DNA of 64,000 nt, taken from Vibrio sp. 10N.286.49.B1 (lineage in GTDB: Bacteria; Pseudomonadota; Gammaproteobacteria; Enterobacterales; Vibrionaceae). The stretch covers positions 28,435-92,434 of the forward strand of contig NZ_MCUW01000004.1 of NCBI RefSeq assembly GCF_002873335.1, in the 5' to 3' direction. A program made the position numbers and the translations under genes. Positions 27,061-36,120 of this stretch are shown here, piece after piece (position 1 is the stretch's first letter; each line of letters begins with the position of its first letter). The notes beneath the pieces were generated by a model. That model was not told where the DNA came from and did not search any database. It saw only the letters and a list, made by a program, of their open reading frames with translations.

Positions 27061-27729
27061 ATGAACACTCGACAAACCAAAGAGCGCATCCTCGACCGCC
27101 TCAAAAATGCACCCCGCAGCTCGAATTCATCGCCACAAAACGGCGCTTATTTGCCTTGGGGAAGTGACCCGAACCTAACGCCGGACGATTACACCGAGCG
27201 CTTTATTGGCATGATGACCGCCAACCATACGGATGTAAAAATCACAACGCGTGCTTCTCTTGTCGCAACGCTGCGCCAAACAGTTGAAGAGTATCAGCTG
27301 AATAACGTCGCTATTGGCACAGCTGGCGAATATATAGAGGCGTTCCATGACGCCACCTCTCAAATTCAAGTCACTGAGTTTTCTGACAAGATCGAAGAAT
27401 GGAAAAGCGAACTTTTTGACCAAATTGACGCGGGTATCACACACACATTCGGTGGAATTGCTGATACTGGTGCCTTAATCTTATGGCCAACCGAGCATGA
27501 ACCAAGAACACTCTCGCTGATCCCACCATGCCACATTGCCGTGATAAAAAAATCAGCATTATTCGCCAATTTCCCGCAAGCGATGGCAAAAGGAGAATGG
27601 AGTCATTACATGCCAACCAACGCGTTGTTAATTTCTGGCCCATCAAAGACGGCCGATATCCAACAAACGCTGGCCTATGGTGCACATGGCCCCAGCCAAC
27701 TCATCGTTATTTTTCTGGAAGATGAATAA
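27061..27729 (+). CDS. lldG: L-lactate oxidation subunit LldG/LutC
   Basis: 222 residues from the ATG at 27061, which has GAGG nine bases upstream. A longer in-frame start would overlap lldF and is not supported. A single LUD domain shows the family features TFGGIADTGALILWP and ISGPSKTADIQQTLAYGAHGP. Third subunit of the lactate dehydrogenase encoded by lldEFG. Forty-six bases separate it from dld. Confidence 0.93.
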   Translation: MNTRQTKERILDRLKNAPRSSNSSPQNGAYLPWGSDPNLTPDDYTERFIGMMTANHTDVKITTRASLVATLRQTVEEYQLNNVAIGTAGEYIEAFHDATSQIQVTEFSDKIEEWKSELFDQIDAGITHTFGGIADTGALILWPTEHEPRTLSLIPPCHIAVIKKSALFANFPQAMAKGEWSHYMPTNALLISGPSKTADIQQTLAYGAHGPSQLIVIFLEDE

Positions 27730-27775
27730 ACCGTATTGAATAGACGGTCACGAATGAACCGTAAGGACACGATCA

Positions 27776-30649
27776 ATGACTTACACTGAAAAAAGCCCAA
27801 GCATTGAATGCTATGAGAAACTGCAACAAACGCTTGCGACACGCATATCATCAGAACGCATTATTACCGGTGAACCTGAACGCTTAGCGTACGGTACTGA
27901 CGCCAGTTTTTATCGCCTGGTGCCAAGAATTGTACTGCGTCTCAACAGCTTAGACGAGGTCATTTTTACCATTCAACAATGCGCACTCCTTGGTGTGCAT
28001 TTTACTTTTCGAGCAGCAGGTACCAGTTTATCTGGTCAAGCCGTCTCTGACTCCGTCCTCATTACACTAACCGATGACTGGCGTGATCACGATATCTTGG
28101 ACAATGGACATAAAATACGCCTACAACCGGGGGTAATTGGCGCGGATGCCAACCGATATTTGTTACCCTACAAAAGAAAAATTGGCCCCGATCCAGCATC
28201 GATTAATACCTGTAAGATCGGGGGGATCGCCGCGAATAACGCGAGTGGAATGTGCTGCGGGACAGCGCAGAACTCTTACAAAACCGTCGATAGTATGACG
28301 ATTGTTTTCGCCGATGGAACAACGCTCAATACCGCTGATAATGACAGTATTGAGGCCTTTAAGCACGCTCGGCCTGATATTCTCGCGGGGCTCATGCAAC
28401 TGGCGCAAGCGACGCAAGCTGATTCCACCTTATCCCAAAAGATTACGCATAAATATCGCTTAAAAAACACCACAGGTTATGCCCTAAATGCCTTAGTCGA
28501 TTTCACCGATCCCATCGAGATCCTTGAGCACCTAATGATCGGATCCGAAGGAACTCTGGGTTTTATTGCCGATATCACCTACCACACCGTCATTGAACAT
28601 GAATTCAAATCCTCAACGCTGCTCACTTTCTCTACCATAGAAGAAGCCAGTCAAGCGGTGACCAAGCTTACAGAAACACCAGTTGCCGCCGTTGAAATGA
28701 TGGATGGTCGATCACTCCGATCCGTTGCCGACAAACCCGGCATGCCTGATTTTATCCAACATTTAGATATTGAAGCCGCCGCGCTGCTTATCGAGGTTCA
28801 TGCCTCTTGCCAACATTCACTGGATCAATCCACCAGCATCGTGATGGATTCGCTATCCGATTTCTCAATTATCGAGTCGGTACCTTTCACCACAGATCCA
28901 GCCACCGTATCCACACTCTGGGGGATCAGAAAAGGCATGTTTCCCGCAGTCGGCGCGGTACGAGAAGTCGGTACGACCGTCATTATTGAAGATGTCGCGT
29001 TCCCTGTTGAAAACCTCGCAGCTGGGGTTCGCGATCTCCAAGCGCTATTTGACCGCTACCAATATAGCGAGGCCATTATTTTTGGGCACGCGTTAGAAGG
29101 AAATCTGCATTTTGTTTTTACCCAAGGGTTTGATAGCCAAGACGAGGTGAGTCGCTACGGTCAATTCATGGATGACGTAGCCGAACTCGTTGCCGTCAAA
29201 TACCAAGGTTCTTTGAAAGCCGAGCATGGCACCGGTCGTAATATGGCACCTTATGTCGAACTTGAGTGGGGTCATGACGGGTACGCATTAATGCAAAAAA
29301 TTAAAGCGCTATTTGATCCTGATCGCTTGCTCAACCCCGGTGTGATTATTAACGATAATCCAAATTCTCACATCGAAAATCTTAAGCCAATGCCGGCCGC
29401 CGATGATCTGATTGATCGTTGCATTGAATGTGGTTTTTGCGAACCTGTCTGCCCATCTCGGACGCTGACCCTTTCCCCACGTCAGCGTATTGTCCTATAC
29501 CGTGAAATACAGCGCAGAGAACGCGCATCTATCGATAACGTCGCGTCGACAATGAGCACTGACGACCTAAAGTCAGTCTTTGAATATCAAGGGCTGGACA
29601 CATGCGCCGCTACTGGCTTGTGCGCGGACCGATGTCCGGTTGGTATCAACACTGGTGCTCTGGTTAAAAAGCTGCGTTCTGCTCAATACAAAAAATTCCA
29701 ACCCATTGCCAAATGGACAGCCGAGCATTTCTCAACCACAGCTTCCATTGCGCGCTTCGGGTTAAAAAGTGGCGCGGTCGCCAAGAATATACTCGGTGGT
29801 GAACGTGTCGAAAAACTATCCAATGGATTGCGAGCCGTGACCAAGCAACGCACACCAGTTTGGTTAGCTGAAACCCCAAACGGTAAACGTTTTAATCGCG
29901 CGGCAACCACCTCATATCAACCCAACTCGCATACGAAGTCGGATAAAAAAGTGGTTTACCTGCCTTCTTGTGCAAGCCGCAATATGTCAGCACAACCCAA
30001 TGCAGTCGATCAGCGCCCCCTTACAGAGGTGACACTGTCACTAATAAGCAAAGCCGGATATGAGGTAATCACCCCGCCAGAGCTTGCCGACCAATGTTGT
30101 GGTATGCCCTACGACAGTAAGGGGATGATTGAGATAGCCACAAAAAAGGCATCCGAGCTTGAAGATGTACTGTGGCACGCCAGTCAACAAGGTCGCTACC
30201 CGGTTTTGATGGATACCAGCCCTTGCGCAAAACGCAGTATTGAGAATTTTTCCAAACCACTCGACATTAGTGAACCCGTTGGGTTTGTCAGTCGCTACCT
30301 TTTAGATCATTTATCTTTATCACCTATCAACGAACCCGTCATGTTGCATATTACCTGCAGCTCACGTCGAATGGGCCTAGAACAGAGCATGCTTGCTCTT
30401 GCTAAGCAGTGCGCCGACTCCGTCATTGTTCCAGAACATATTCAATGTTGCGGCTGGGCCGGTGACAAAGGGTTCACAACACCAGAATTGAACCAAGCGG
30501 CCGTTGCGCCGTTAAAATCACAGGTGCCATCTAATTGCCAGCGCGGGTTTAGTAACAGCATCACATGTGAGATAGGATTAGCCCACCACAGCGGTATACC
30601 CTATCAGTCCATTCTGTATTTAGTTGACGAGGTATCCAGCCCAAGCTAA
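27776..30649 (+). CDS. dld: FAD/iron-sulfur D-lactate dehydrogenase (Dld-II type)
   Basis: 957 residues. FAD-binding PCMH domain in the first 260 residues (FRAAGTSLSGQAVSD; GSEGTLGFIADITY), then an FAD-oxidase C-terminal domain (KAEHGTGRNMAPYVELEWG), two 4Fe-4S motifs (CIECGFCEPVCPSR; CAATGLCADRCPVG) and CCG domains at the end (ADQCCGMPYDSKG; IQCCGWAGDKG). It matches the Dld-II described in Shewanella beside lldEFG: it oxidises D-lactate to pyruvate at the membrane. AAGGA lies before the ATG. The usual lactate permease gene (lldP) is not in view. Confidence 0.93.
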   Translation: MTYTEKSPSIECYEKLQQTLATRISSERIITGEPERLAYGTDASFYRLVPRIVLRLNSLDEVIFTIQQCALLGVHFTFRAAGTSLSGQAVSDSVLITLTDDWRDHDILDNGHKIRLQPGVIGADANRYLLPYKRKIGPDPASINTCKIGGIAANNASGMCCGTAQNSYKTVDSMTIVFADGTTLNTADNDSIEAFKHARPDILAGLMQLAQATQADSTLSQKITHKYRLKNTTGYALNALVDFTDPIEILEHLMIGSEGTLGFIADITYHTVIEHEFKSSTLLTFSTIEEASQAVTKLTETPVAAVEMMDGRSLRSVADKPGMPDFIQHLDIEAAALLIEVHASCQHSLDQSTSIVMDSLSDFSIIESVPFTTDPATVSTLWGIRKGMFPAVGAVREVGTTVIIEDVAFPVENLAAGVRDLQALFDRYQYSEAIIFGHALEGNLHFVFTQGFDSQDEVSRYGQFMDDVAELVAVKYQGSLKAEHGTGRNMAPYVELEWGHDGYALMQKIKALFDPDRLLNPGVIINDNPNSHIENLKPMPAADDLIDRCIECGFCEPVCPSRTLTLSPRQRIVLYREIQRRERASIDNVASTMSTDDLKSVFEYQGLDTCAATGLCADRCPVGINTGALVKKLRSAQYKKFQPIAKWTAEHFSTTASIARFGLKSGAVAKNILGGERVEKLSNGLRAVTKQRTPVWLAETPNGKRFNRAATTSYQPNSHTKSDKKVVYLPSCASRNMSAQPNAVDQRPLTEVTLSLISKAGYEVITPPELADQCCGMPYDSKGMIEIATKKASELEDVLWHASQQGRYPVLMDTSPCAKRSIENFSKPLDISEPVGFVSRYLLDHLSLSPINEPVMLHITCSSRRMGLEQSMLALAKQCADSVIVPEHIQCCGWAGDKGFTTPELNQAAVAPLKSQVPSNCQRGFSNSITCEIGLAHHSGIPYQSILYLVDEVSSPS

Positions 30650-30686
30650 GCCGTATGTATCGCGTCTCATACCACAAATTCAATAC

Positions 30687-30714
30687 AAACCATGCCTTAG
30701 TAAGGCATGGTTTT
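30687..30714 (+). terminator. Terminator of the lldEFG-dld operon
   Basis: AAACCATGCCTTA (30687-30699) and TAAGGCATGGTTT (30701-30713) form a long stem with a tight loop and end in TTTT. Confidence 0.88.
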
Positions 30715-30909
30715 AGGCGCATATAATACGCGTCACTAATTGAGGAGAGCATCTCAAGTTAGCGTGAATTTGCGATAAATTGTCATTAGCACTACATGGC
30801 CCTTACCTGCCTTTCTCTACACTGACAACAAAGGAAGTCGTTTGCTGTTGAATACGGCGCAATAAATGAAGAGGCTTACATCTTCTTGATAATCGCAGGG
30901 GTTAAACAC

Positions 30910-31257
30910 ATGATGAACTATACACAACAAGATACAGACGCGCTCTATGAGGTCTGGATGTCACAGAAAGCAAAGATGCATATCACTCAGATGGAAGTCG
31001 CTAAACGCTTAAGCATCAGCCAGGTTGAGCTATCAAATCGTTTGAATGGCCAGCACCCGTTAGATGCGCCCTTTATCGAACGATTTTGCAAACTTTTGCA
31101 TATCAACCCCAATCATCATCTGCCGTCATTAAAAGGCTCGTCGCATATCATGGCTGTCGATCAACGCCTTTTTAATACCAAGCTCACCATCGACGGTGAC
31201 ATTACCAATGTTCACATTGATGGTAATCAGGTCACTATCGAGTATCGTGTTCAGTAA
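30910..31257 (+). CDS. Small XRE-type helix-turn-helix protein
   Basis: About 115 residues. A Cro/C1-type DNA-binding domain occupies residues of about 15-70 (QMEVAKRLSISQVELSNRLNG). A short beta-rich tail follows (TIDGDITNVHIDGNQVTIEY). AGGGG lies about nine bases before the ATG at 30910; the next codon is also Met. It stands alone, 260 bases after dld and convergent with mepA. No phage or toxin-antitoxin neighbour is present. Target unknown. Confidence 0.82.
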   Translation: MMNYTQQDTDALYEVWMSQKAKMHITQMEVAKRLSISQVELSNRLNGQHPLDAPFIERFCKLLHINPNHHLPSLKGSSHIMAVDQRLFNTKLTIDGDITNVHIDGNQVTIEYRVQ

Positions 31258-31379
31258 TGTGCAGGGTCAACCGGTTAGGCTTGTTGACATGACCCGCAAC
31301 TGCATAGTGAACAAAGTCGCCCGCTTCACGGTTCTAGGTGTCGTTCCAACGAACCGGATAATCCAGTGCACTCGCGGCG

Positions 31380-32228
31380 TTATTGTTGATTCAATAACGC
31401 AACGCATTCGCTGTATTTGGGTTTGGCCGGTTTCTTTTTCGGGGTCTCTAGCGTCTTTGCTACCTTCGCTTTTGGCTTAGGTGCAACGTAGGGATTAGGC
31501 TTCCATGAGGCCAACTCAGCGCCGCATCCATCACCTTTAGGGGGTGGCGATTGTTCAACGCACTGAGTATCGCCTTCAGGGCAATGCAGACGTACATGAA
31601 AATGAGAATAGTGTCCCCACCATGGACGTACTTTTCGTAACCAGTCTCGGTCAGTCCATTCGGTGTCGCACAATTGTTGCTTTATCACTGGATGCACAAA
31701 AATCCGAGCCACACGCTCATCAACCGCGGCCGTTTGGATCAGTAATGCATGGCTGTCTGTCCATTTTTCTTTTTCAATTTGATAACTTTTAAGGTCAACA
31801 ACCGAATACGCCTTAGGGGTAGACAACTGCTCTGGGCTCAAAGGCTCATCAGGTAGGCGTAACCAGATATCCGCATCTAACCCCGTCTGATGGCTTGCAT
31901 GCCCAGAGGCAAATCGACCGCCACGTGGCATCGCAATATCTCCGACTAAAATTCGTCCGATACCGAGTCCGTCGACTTGGATGGCCAGCGATGTTAGATA
32001 GTCGATCATGTCGACATGCCCATAATAGCGATTTCGCTGCGTGCGTATAACTTGGTACCCTGTTCCCGTCGGAGCAAGCTCCGCTCCACCAGCAAGGCAG
32101 CCATTCGCATAGCTACCTATTGAGTTAGATTCACCTTCACTCGGCACGGTAACTTCTTCCCAAGCGCGGTTCATTGACCATGACAACATAGGAACAAATA
32201 AACAGAGCAAGGCTCCATATTTTTTCAT
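31380..32228 (-). CDS. mepA: Penicillin-insensitive murein endopeptidase MepA
   Basis: 282 residues with an N-terminal signal peptide (cleavage near MLSWS). LAS-family metalloenzyme: ASGHASHQTGLDADIWL supplies the first His and the Asp, and HYSHFHVRLHCP the later His pair. It cleaves D-Ala-mDAP cross-links of peptidoglycan in the periplasm. Six conserved Cys in the mature part fit the known disulfides. The C-terminus has a Lys/Pro-rich stretch (about 245-270), longer and more basic than usual. Monocistronic. Confidence 0.95.
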   Translation of the reverse strand: MKKYGALLCLFVPMLSWSMNRAWEEVTVPSEGESNSIGSYANGCLAGGAELAPTGTGYQVIRTQRNRYYGHVDMIDYLTSLAIQVDGLGIGRILVGDIAMPRGGRFASGHASHQTGLDADIWLRLPDEPLSPEQLSTPKAYSVVDLKSYQIEKEKWTDSHALLIQTAAVDERVARIFVHPVIKQQLCDTEWTDRDWLRKVRPWWGHYSHFHVRLHCPEGDTQCVEQSPPPKGDGCGAELASWKPNPYVAPKPKAKVAKTLETPKKKPAKPKYSECVALLNQQ

Positions 32229-32865
32229 ATCAACTCCTCAAGCTCATCAAGTGTCTTGCGTTCAACATTTTATGTTTAGCCAATTGATGTAAGATCGGGC
32301 ATCTTTAAAGCCCACCTCGACGACGCTAACGCCTCCATCAGTAGTCTCTTCTTTGTATCTAGCAACTTTGCCATCCTCTACCTAGCATAGTGCCTAGAAG
32401 CCAATTTTTGTGATTTGTTGAGACAATTCTCTGATTTGACACTTGCTGAGGAGATGAAAAAAGCAAAAAGCGAGCAGCGTAAGGTTCACTATCTGTGTTG
32501 AAGGTCTAATGTGGGTTTAAGAATGAGGGCATATTTAATTTAAGTGCTAATTCGTACCTATGTACTAATTCGTATCTAAGTGCTAATGCGTATTTAAGAC
32601 CTAATACGTTAAGCTGACATATCAAATTTGACGTTTTTCACAGTTACTAATAAAAAACACAGGAAACAGTACGAACAAATTGAATCACCCACCTTTCGAA
32701 CGTCATACTCGTTGCTCATGTCTAGGCATAGACTTGAGCAACGAAAAGTCGTCATTCCTTTTTTAGAGGCTGCCACCTTCAGGGATGACGACTTCATCAT
32801 TATAGTGGATTTATCCTCAAGCGCGCTTGGAACCAACACCACCCACTTGTGGTCGGATGCCCACA
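32229..32865. other. Long intergenic gap with an 18-bp tandem repeat
   Basis: 637 bases between mepA (start side) and the 3' end of the adenine deaminase gene. It contains the tandem repeat at 32535-32615. Two short open frames near 32610-32920 overlap each other or the deaminase and show no family features or ribosome site, so I do not call them genes. Confidence 0.55.
32535..32615. repeat. 18-bp tandem repeat, four to five copies
   Basis: CTAAT recurs at 32547, 32565, 32583 and 32601, an exact 18-base period. Units include CTAATTCGTACCTATGTA, CTAATTCGTATCTAAGTG and CTAATGCGTATTTAAGAC; a partial unit precedes them. There are no spacers, so it is not a CRISPR array. Confidence 0.88.
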
Positions 32866-33873
32866 TCACTCCCCCTTCGCTAGGTAATTTTGAACTTGTT
32901 TTTGATAAGCCTGTTTAAGTGGTTCACCGATAAAACTCGCCTCGATCGCGTTCAACGTAAACTGAGCTAGCTCTTGTTGTGTCATGTCATGAGCCATACT
33001 GACGGCATAAAAATTGTCATTCATGTAACCACCAAAATACGCTGGGTCATCAGAGTTAATCGTCACCGATACGCCCTTTCGTAATAACTCGACAATGTTA
33101 TGCTCAGACATCGTATCAAAGACTCGCAGCTTGATATTCGATAATGGGCAGACCGTCAGCGGCATCTTAGTCGCGATAAGTTGTTGGATTAAGGCAGGGT
33201 CGTCAATGCAGCGTACGCCATGGTCTACACGGCTCACCCCTAATAATTCAATAGCGTCGACAATATTCTGTGCTGGTCCTTCTTCACCGGCATGGGCTAC
33301 TGTTAAAAACCCTTCGTTTCTCGCTTGCAAAAAAACCTGCTTAAATTTTTCCGGAGGATGACCGTCTTCTGATGAATCCAGCCCTACGGCGATAATTTTG
33401 TTTTTGTAGGGCAAGGCCAATTGCAAAGTATCAATGGCCGATGATTCGGGCAAGTGACGTAGAAAACACATGATGAGGTGAGATGAAATCGACAATTTCT
33501 GTTTACCATCTTGCAGCGCTCGGTCGATACCATTAATCACCGTCTCAAACGCAATACCGCGTTCAGTATGCGTTTGTGGGTCGAAAAATATCTCAGTGTG
33601 TATCACATTATCCGTCTGACAACGTAACAAGTAGGCCCATGTTAGATCGTAGAAGTCCTGTTCCGTAATGAGTGCATTCGCGCCTTGATAATAAATATCC
33701 AAAAACGACTGTAGATCGTCAAATTCATAGGCGGTACGGAGCGCCTCTGGAGACGAGTAAGGTAAATCAATATTGTTGCGCTGAGCCAGCTCAAACAGCA
33801 ATTCAGGCTCGAGTGAGCCTTCGATATGTAAATGTAGCTCTACCTTGGGAAGACCTTGAATAAATGCGTTCAT
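32866..33873 (-). CDS. Adenine deaminase, adenosine-deaminase family type 2
   Basis: 335 residues from the ATG at 33873, which has a strong AAGGTGG ribosome site; the longer frame lacks one. Zinc ligands are visible in ELHLHIEGS, the VAHAGEEG His, the catalytic DHGVR His, and the SDDPAYFGG Asp pair. The [11 protein letters not shown] loop is typical of bacterial enzymes of this fold that act on adenine rather than adenosine. It would convert adenine to hypoxanthine for purine salvage. A separate adenosine deaminase is encoded at 49745. Confidence 0.87.
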   Translation of the reverse strand: MNAFIQGLPKVELHLHIEGSLEPELLFELAQRNNIDLPYSSPEALRTAYEFDDLQSFLDIYYQGANALITEQDFYDLTWAYLLRCQTDNVIHTEIFFDPQTHTERGIAFETVINGIDRALQDGKQKLSISSHLIMCFLRHLPESSAIDTLQLALPYKNKIIAVGLDSSEDGHPPEKFKQVFLQARNEGFLTVAHAGEEGPAQNIVDAIELLGVSRVDHGVRCIDDPALIQQLIATKMPLTVCPLSNIKLRVFDTMSEHNIVELLRKGVSVTINSDDPAYFGGYMNDNFYAVSMAHDMTQQELAQFTLNAIEASFIGEPLKQAYQKQVQNYLAKGE

Positions 33874-34523
33874 ATTCCACCTTAATCGTTCATATTGTGG
33901 GTGCACTTAGTCTTAGTATGGGAGGAATTCGTGACTTTTTCGAAAGCCTTTAGTCTCAACGTGGACACCATGAACCAGTTGACGGCGAATCATGGGGCTA
34001 TTTTTCGTCCTTGATTCATCAATCATTTCACGCACGTTGTTTTCATACACACTATTTCATACGCATTGTTTTCATACACACTGTTTTCACGCACACAGTT
34101 TTCAAACAAACCGCTTTCAGATAAACAATTTCAACGAAAACAATGATCGTGTAGAGACTTGAAGAGCAATACCAAATTCATTACCAATACAAAGAGTCAG
34201 CGCACAACTGTGATCTTAACTCTTCGTAATCAGCACTATTCGGGTACTGGTAGAGCCCCCCAAACCATATTATTGGGGTTATACGAAGCAAACGGTTGCT
34301 ATTATACTCACCTCAACGACGAATACCATACCGAACCAATCAGCACCGCAATAAAGTACCGCTTACTAAGAGCACTTACCCATCATTCAAATTCTTCGAA
34401 CAACTTCATCGCTTGTTGCGCCTGCACCCCCTTTCCACTCAGCTTTATAGTATGAGGCAACTATATCGAGTCGATATCGCATAAAGCATGTTTGTGCGCA
34501 TGACGTAGCCAAGGATACTTATT
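33874..34523. other. Long intergenic gap with a 15-bp tandem repeat
   Basis: 650 bases between the divergent adenine deaminase and pirin genes. It carries the repeat at 34026-34140 and a C-rich/G-rich inverted repeat (CCCCAA...TTGGGG) near 34257-34277. One open frame with a TTG start exists at 34159-34455, but it lacks a ribosome site and family features. Confidence 0.5.
34026..34140. repeat. 15-bp degenerate tandem repeat, about eight copies
   Basis: The core TTCA recurs at 34027, 34042, 34056, 34071, 34086, 34101, 34116 and 34130: spacing 15 with two 14-base steps. A representative unit is TTTTCATACACACTG. Later units are more diverged. Confidence 0.85.
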
Positions 34524-35372
34524 ATGACCATACATAGAAGCGTTCAGCAAATCGTTCCATCCCACGCCACATCCGATGGAGATGGTGTGAAAATTCGTCG
34601 CGTTCATGGATTCGACAACCCGGTTTTCTCGCCGTTTCTAATGATCGATGAGCTTCGCTCAGACGACAAGAAAGACTACATTGGAGGCTTTCCACCTCAT
34701 CCTCACCGCGGTATCGAAACGTTGACTTACATGCGACAAGGACACTTTCAGCACCGTGACCACATGGGCAATGTAGGTGAGCTTCGCTCTGGAGGCGCAC
34801 AATGGATGGCTGCAGGTCGAGGCGTAATTCATAGCGAGATGCCTGTCATGGAGGAAGGTGCCTTGCATGGATTCCAGATTTGGATAAACCAACCAGCAAA
34901 AAATAAAATGCTGGCGGCGCAATACCATGACTTTCAGCCAGAGACGATCACTGAATTCAACGATGATCAGGTGGGATTATTGCGAGTCATCGCCGGGGAC
35001 ATTCGTGTCAATGACACCGCAGTCAGTGGCCCTTTACACAAAACAGGTGTCCCTTTAACTGTCGCAGATTGGCACGCAAAACCAGGCCAGCAGGCTCATT
35101 TAACCGTGCCCGAGCATTACAATGCCATGGTGTACTCATACCGAGGAAGTATTGTTATCGCGGGTCAAACGATAGAACAAGGAGAATTGGCGCTGTTGTC
35201 TATGGGGGAGATATTGGCATTAGAAGCGCTAGATGATGCAAGCGTATTGGTTTTTGCAGGAGAACCCATCAATGAACCGATTGTTCACTATGGCCCGTTT
35301 GTGATGAACAGCACCAAAGAAATCCAACAAGCCATTGAAGACTACAACTCTGGCGTATTTGAAACCTACTAA
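34524..35372 (+). CDS. Pirin family protein
   Basis: 282 residues, bicupin fold. The metal-binding motif is in the first cupin: FPPHPHRGIETLTY, QHRDHMGN and IHSEMP supply three His and a Glu. The second cupin (about 180-275) lacks these. YhhW-type pirins act as quercetinases in vitro; in other bacteria pirins modulate metabolism, so the physiological role is open. AAGGA lies ten bases before the ATG. Monocistronic. Confidence 0.9.
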   Translation: MTIHRSVQQIVPSHATSDGDGVKIRRVHGFDNPVFSPFLMIDELRSDDKKDYIGGFPPHPHRGIETLTYMRQGHFQHRDHMGNVGELRSGGAQWMAAGRGVIHSEMPVMEEGALHGFQIWINQPAKNKMLAAQYHDFQPETITEFNDDQVGLLRVIAGDIRVNDTAVSGPLHKTGVPLTVADWHAKPGQQAHLTVPEHYNAMVYSYRGSIVIAGQTIEQGELALLSMGEILALEALDDASVLVFAGEPINEPIVHYGPFVMNSTKEIQQAIEDYNSGVFETY

Positions 35373-35398
35373 CCCATTGTTTCTCAGTCGTTTGCTAC

Positions 35399-35428
35399 CC
35401 GTTCACTTGCAATCCGTTCATTTGCAAG
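35399..35428. repeat. 15-bp duplication downstream of pirin
   Basis: CCGTTCACTTGCAAT followed directly by CCGTTCATTTGCAAG: two copies differing at two bases, just after the pirin stop codon. Confidence 0.75.
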
Positions 35429-35512
35429 CAAGTACCAAACGTTGGGTTAAAAAAACAAAACCGTCCTTAATCGAACGGTTCACTTAGACACCTCAATCAC
35501 TGCCTTTGTGTC

Positions 35513-35544
35513 ACGCATCGACGAATTTGTCGATGCGTTATTTT
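35513..35544 (+). terminator. Terminator downstream of pirin
   Basis: ACGCATCGAC (35513-35522) pairs with GTCGATGCGT (35529-35538), loop GAATTT, followed by TATTTT. A weaker hairpin (AACCGT/ACGGTT) lies at about 35459-35480. Confidence 0.8.
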
Positions 35545-35612
35545 CACTTGGTACAGTGCTCGGAGTCCATTCTCACAAGGCCTTCGTGTTTAAATCATGC
35601 TCGCAGCAAAAT

Positions 35613-35894
35613 CTATAAATATTCACACAGGTATGCAGTTGGAGTGTCAACTTGTACGTCAAAGCTTGAATCACCCTCAACATCAAAGCTCTCTCCAGCG
35701 CTAAACGTTACCCAATCCGCATCAGTGGTACGCTTGATCGTCAAAACACCTTTAATCACACTCATTTTTTCTGGTGCGCCCGTACCAAATGTATAGGCTC
35801 CAGCAGCCATAACTCCGACACTGCTGTCACCGTCAGCTTGGGTAAAACCGAGAGATTTCACTCCACCATCAAAATAGGTATTTTCTTTTATCAT
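35613..35894 (-). CDS. ppnP: Pyrimidine/purine nucleoside phosphorylase
   Basis: 93 residues from the ATG at 35894, which has AAGGAAG four bases upstream. A single small cupin domain (formerly DUF1255, YaiE): MIKENTYFDGGVKSLGF, SVGVMAAGAYTFGTG and the C-terminal CEYL match PpnP. It phosphorolyses a broad set of nucleosides to base and ribose 1-phosphate. Together with the two deaminases in the window it fits purine salvage, though the genes are not linked. Confidence 0.93.
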   Translation of the reverse strand: MIKENTYFDGGVKSLGFTQADGDSSVGVMAAGAYTFGTGAPEKMSVIKGVLTIKRTTDADWVTFSAGESFDVEGDSSFDVQVDTPTAYLCEYL

Positions 35895-36120
35895 GGGACT
35901 TCCTTGATCAATTATGTAACATAAAAACATGGTTTTACCGCACTATTTGACGTAAAACAAGTCATTGATCAATTGTGGCGCGCAATCGGTATAAGATTAT
36001 AAATGCGCTTAAAGCGAAAACCCGCTAGCAGTCGATATTGTTGTGCCTGACGAGCCGTGTATAACAATCTCTTCTCATACTACGTCGCTTAATTACTGAT
36101 TTCGATATCGGAGTAATCCT

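Noticed and set aside
32628..32918. Plus-strand open frame near the 3' end of the adenine deaminase gene
   Set aside because: It overlaps the end of a well-supported gene on the other strand and another open frame, and has no ribosome site or family features.
34159..34455. Open frame of 99 codons between the adenine deaminase and pirin genes
   Set aside because: TTG start, no ribosome site, no signal peptide or family motif, and located next to a tandem array.
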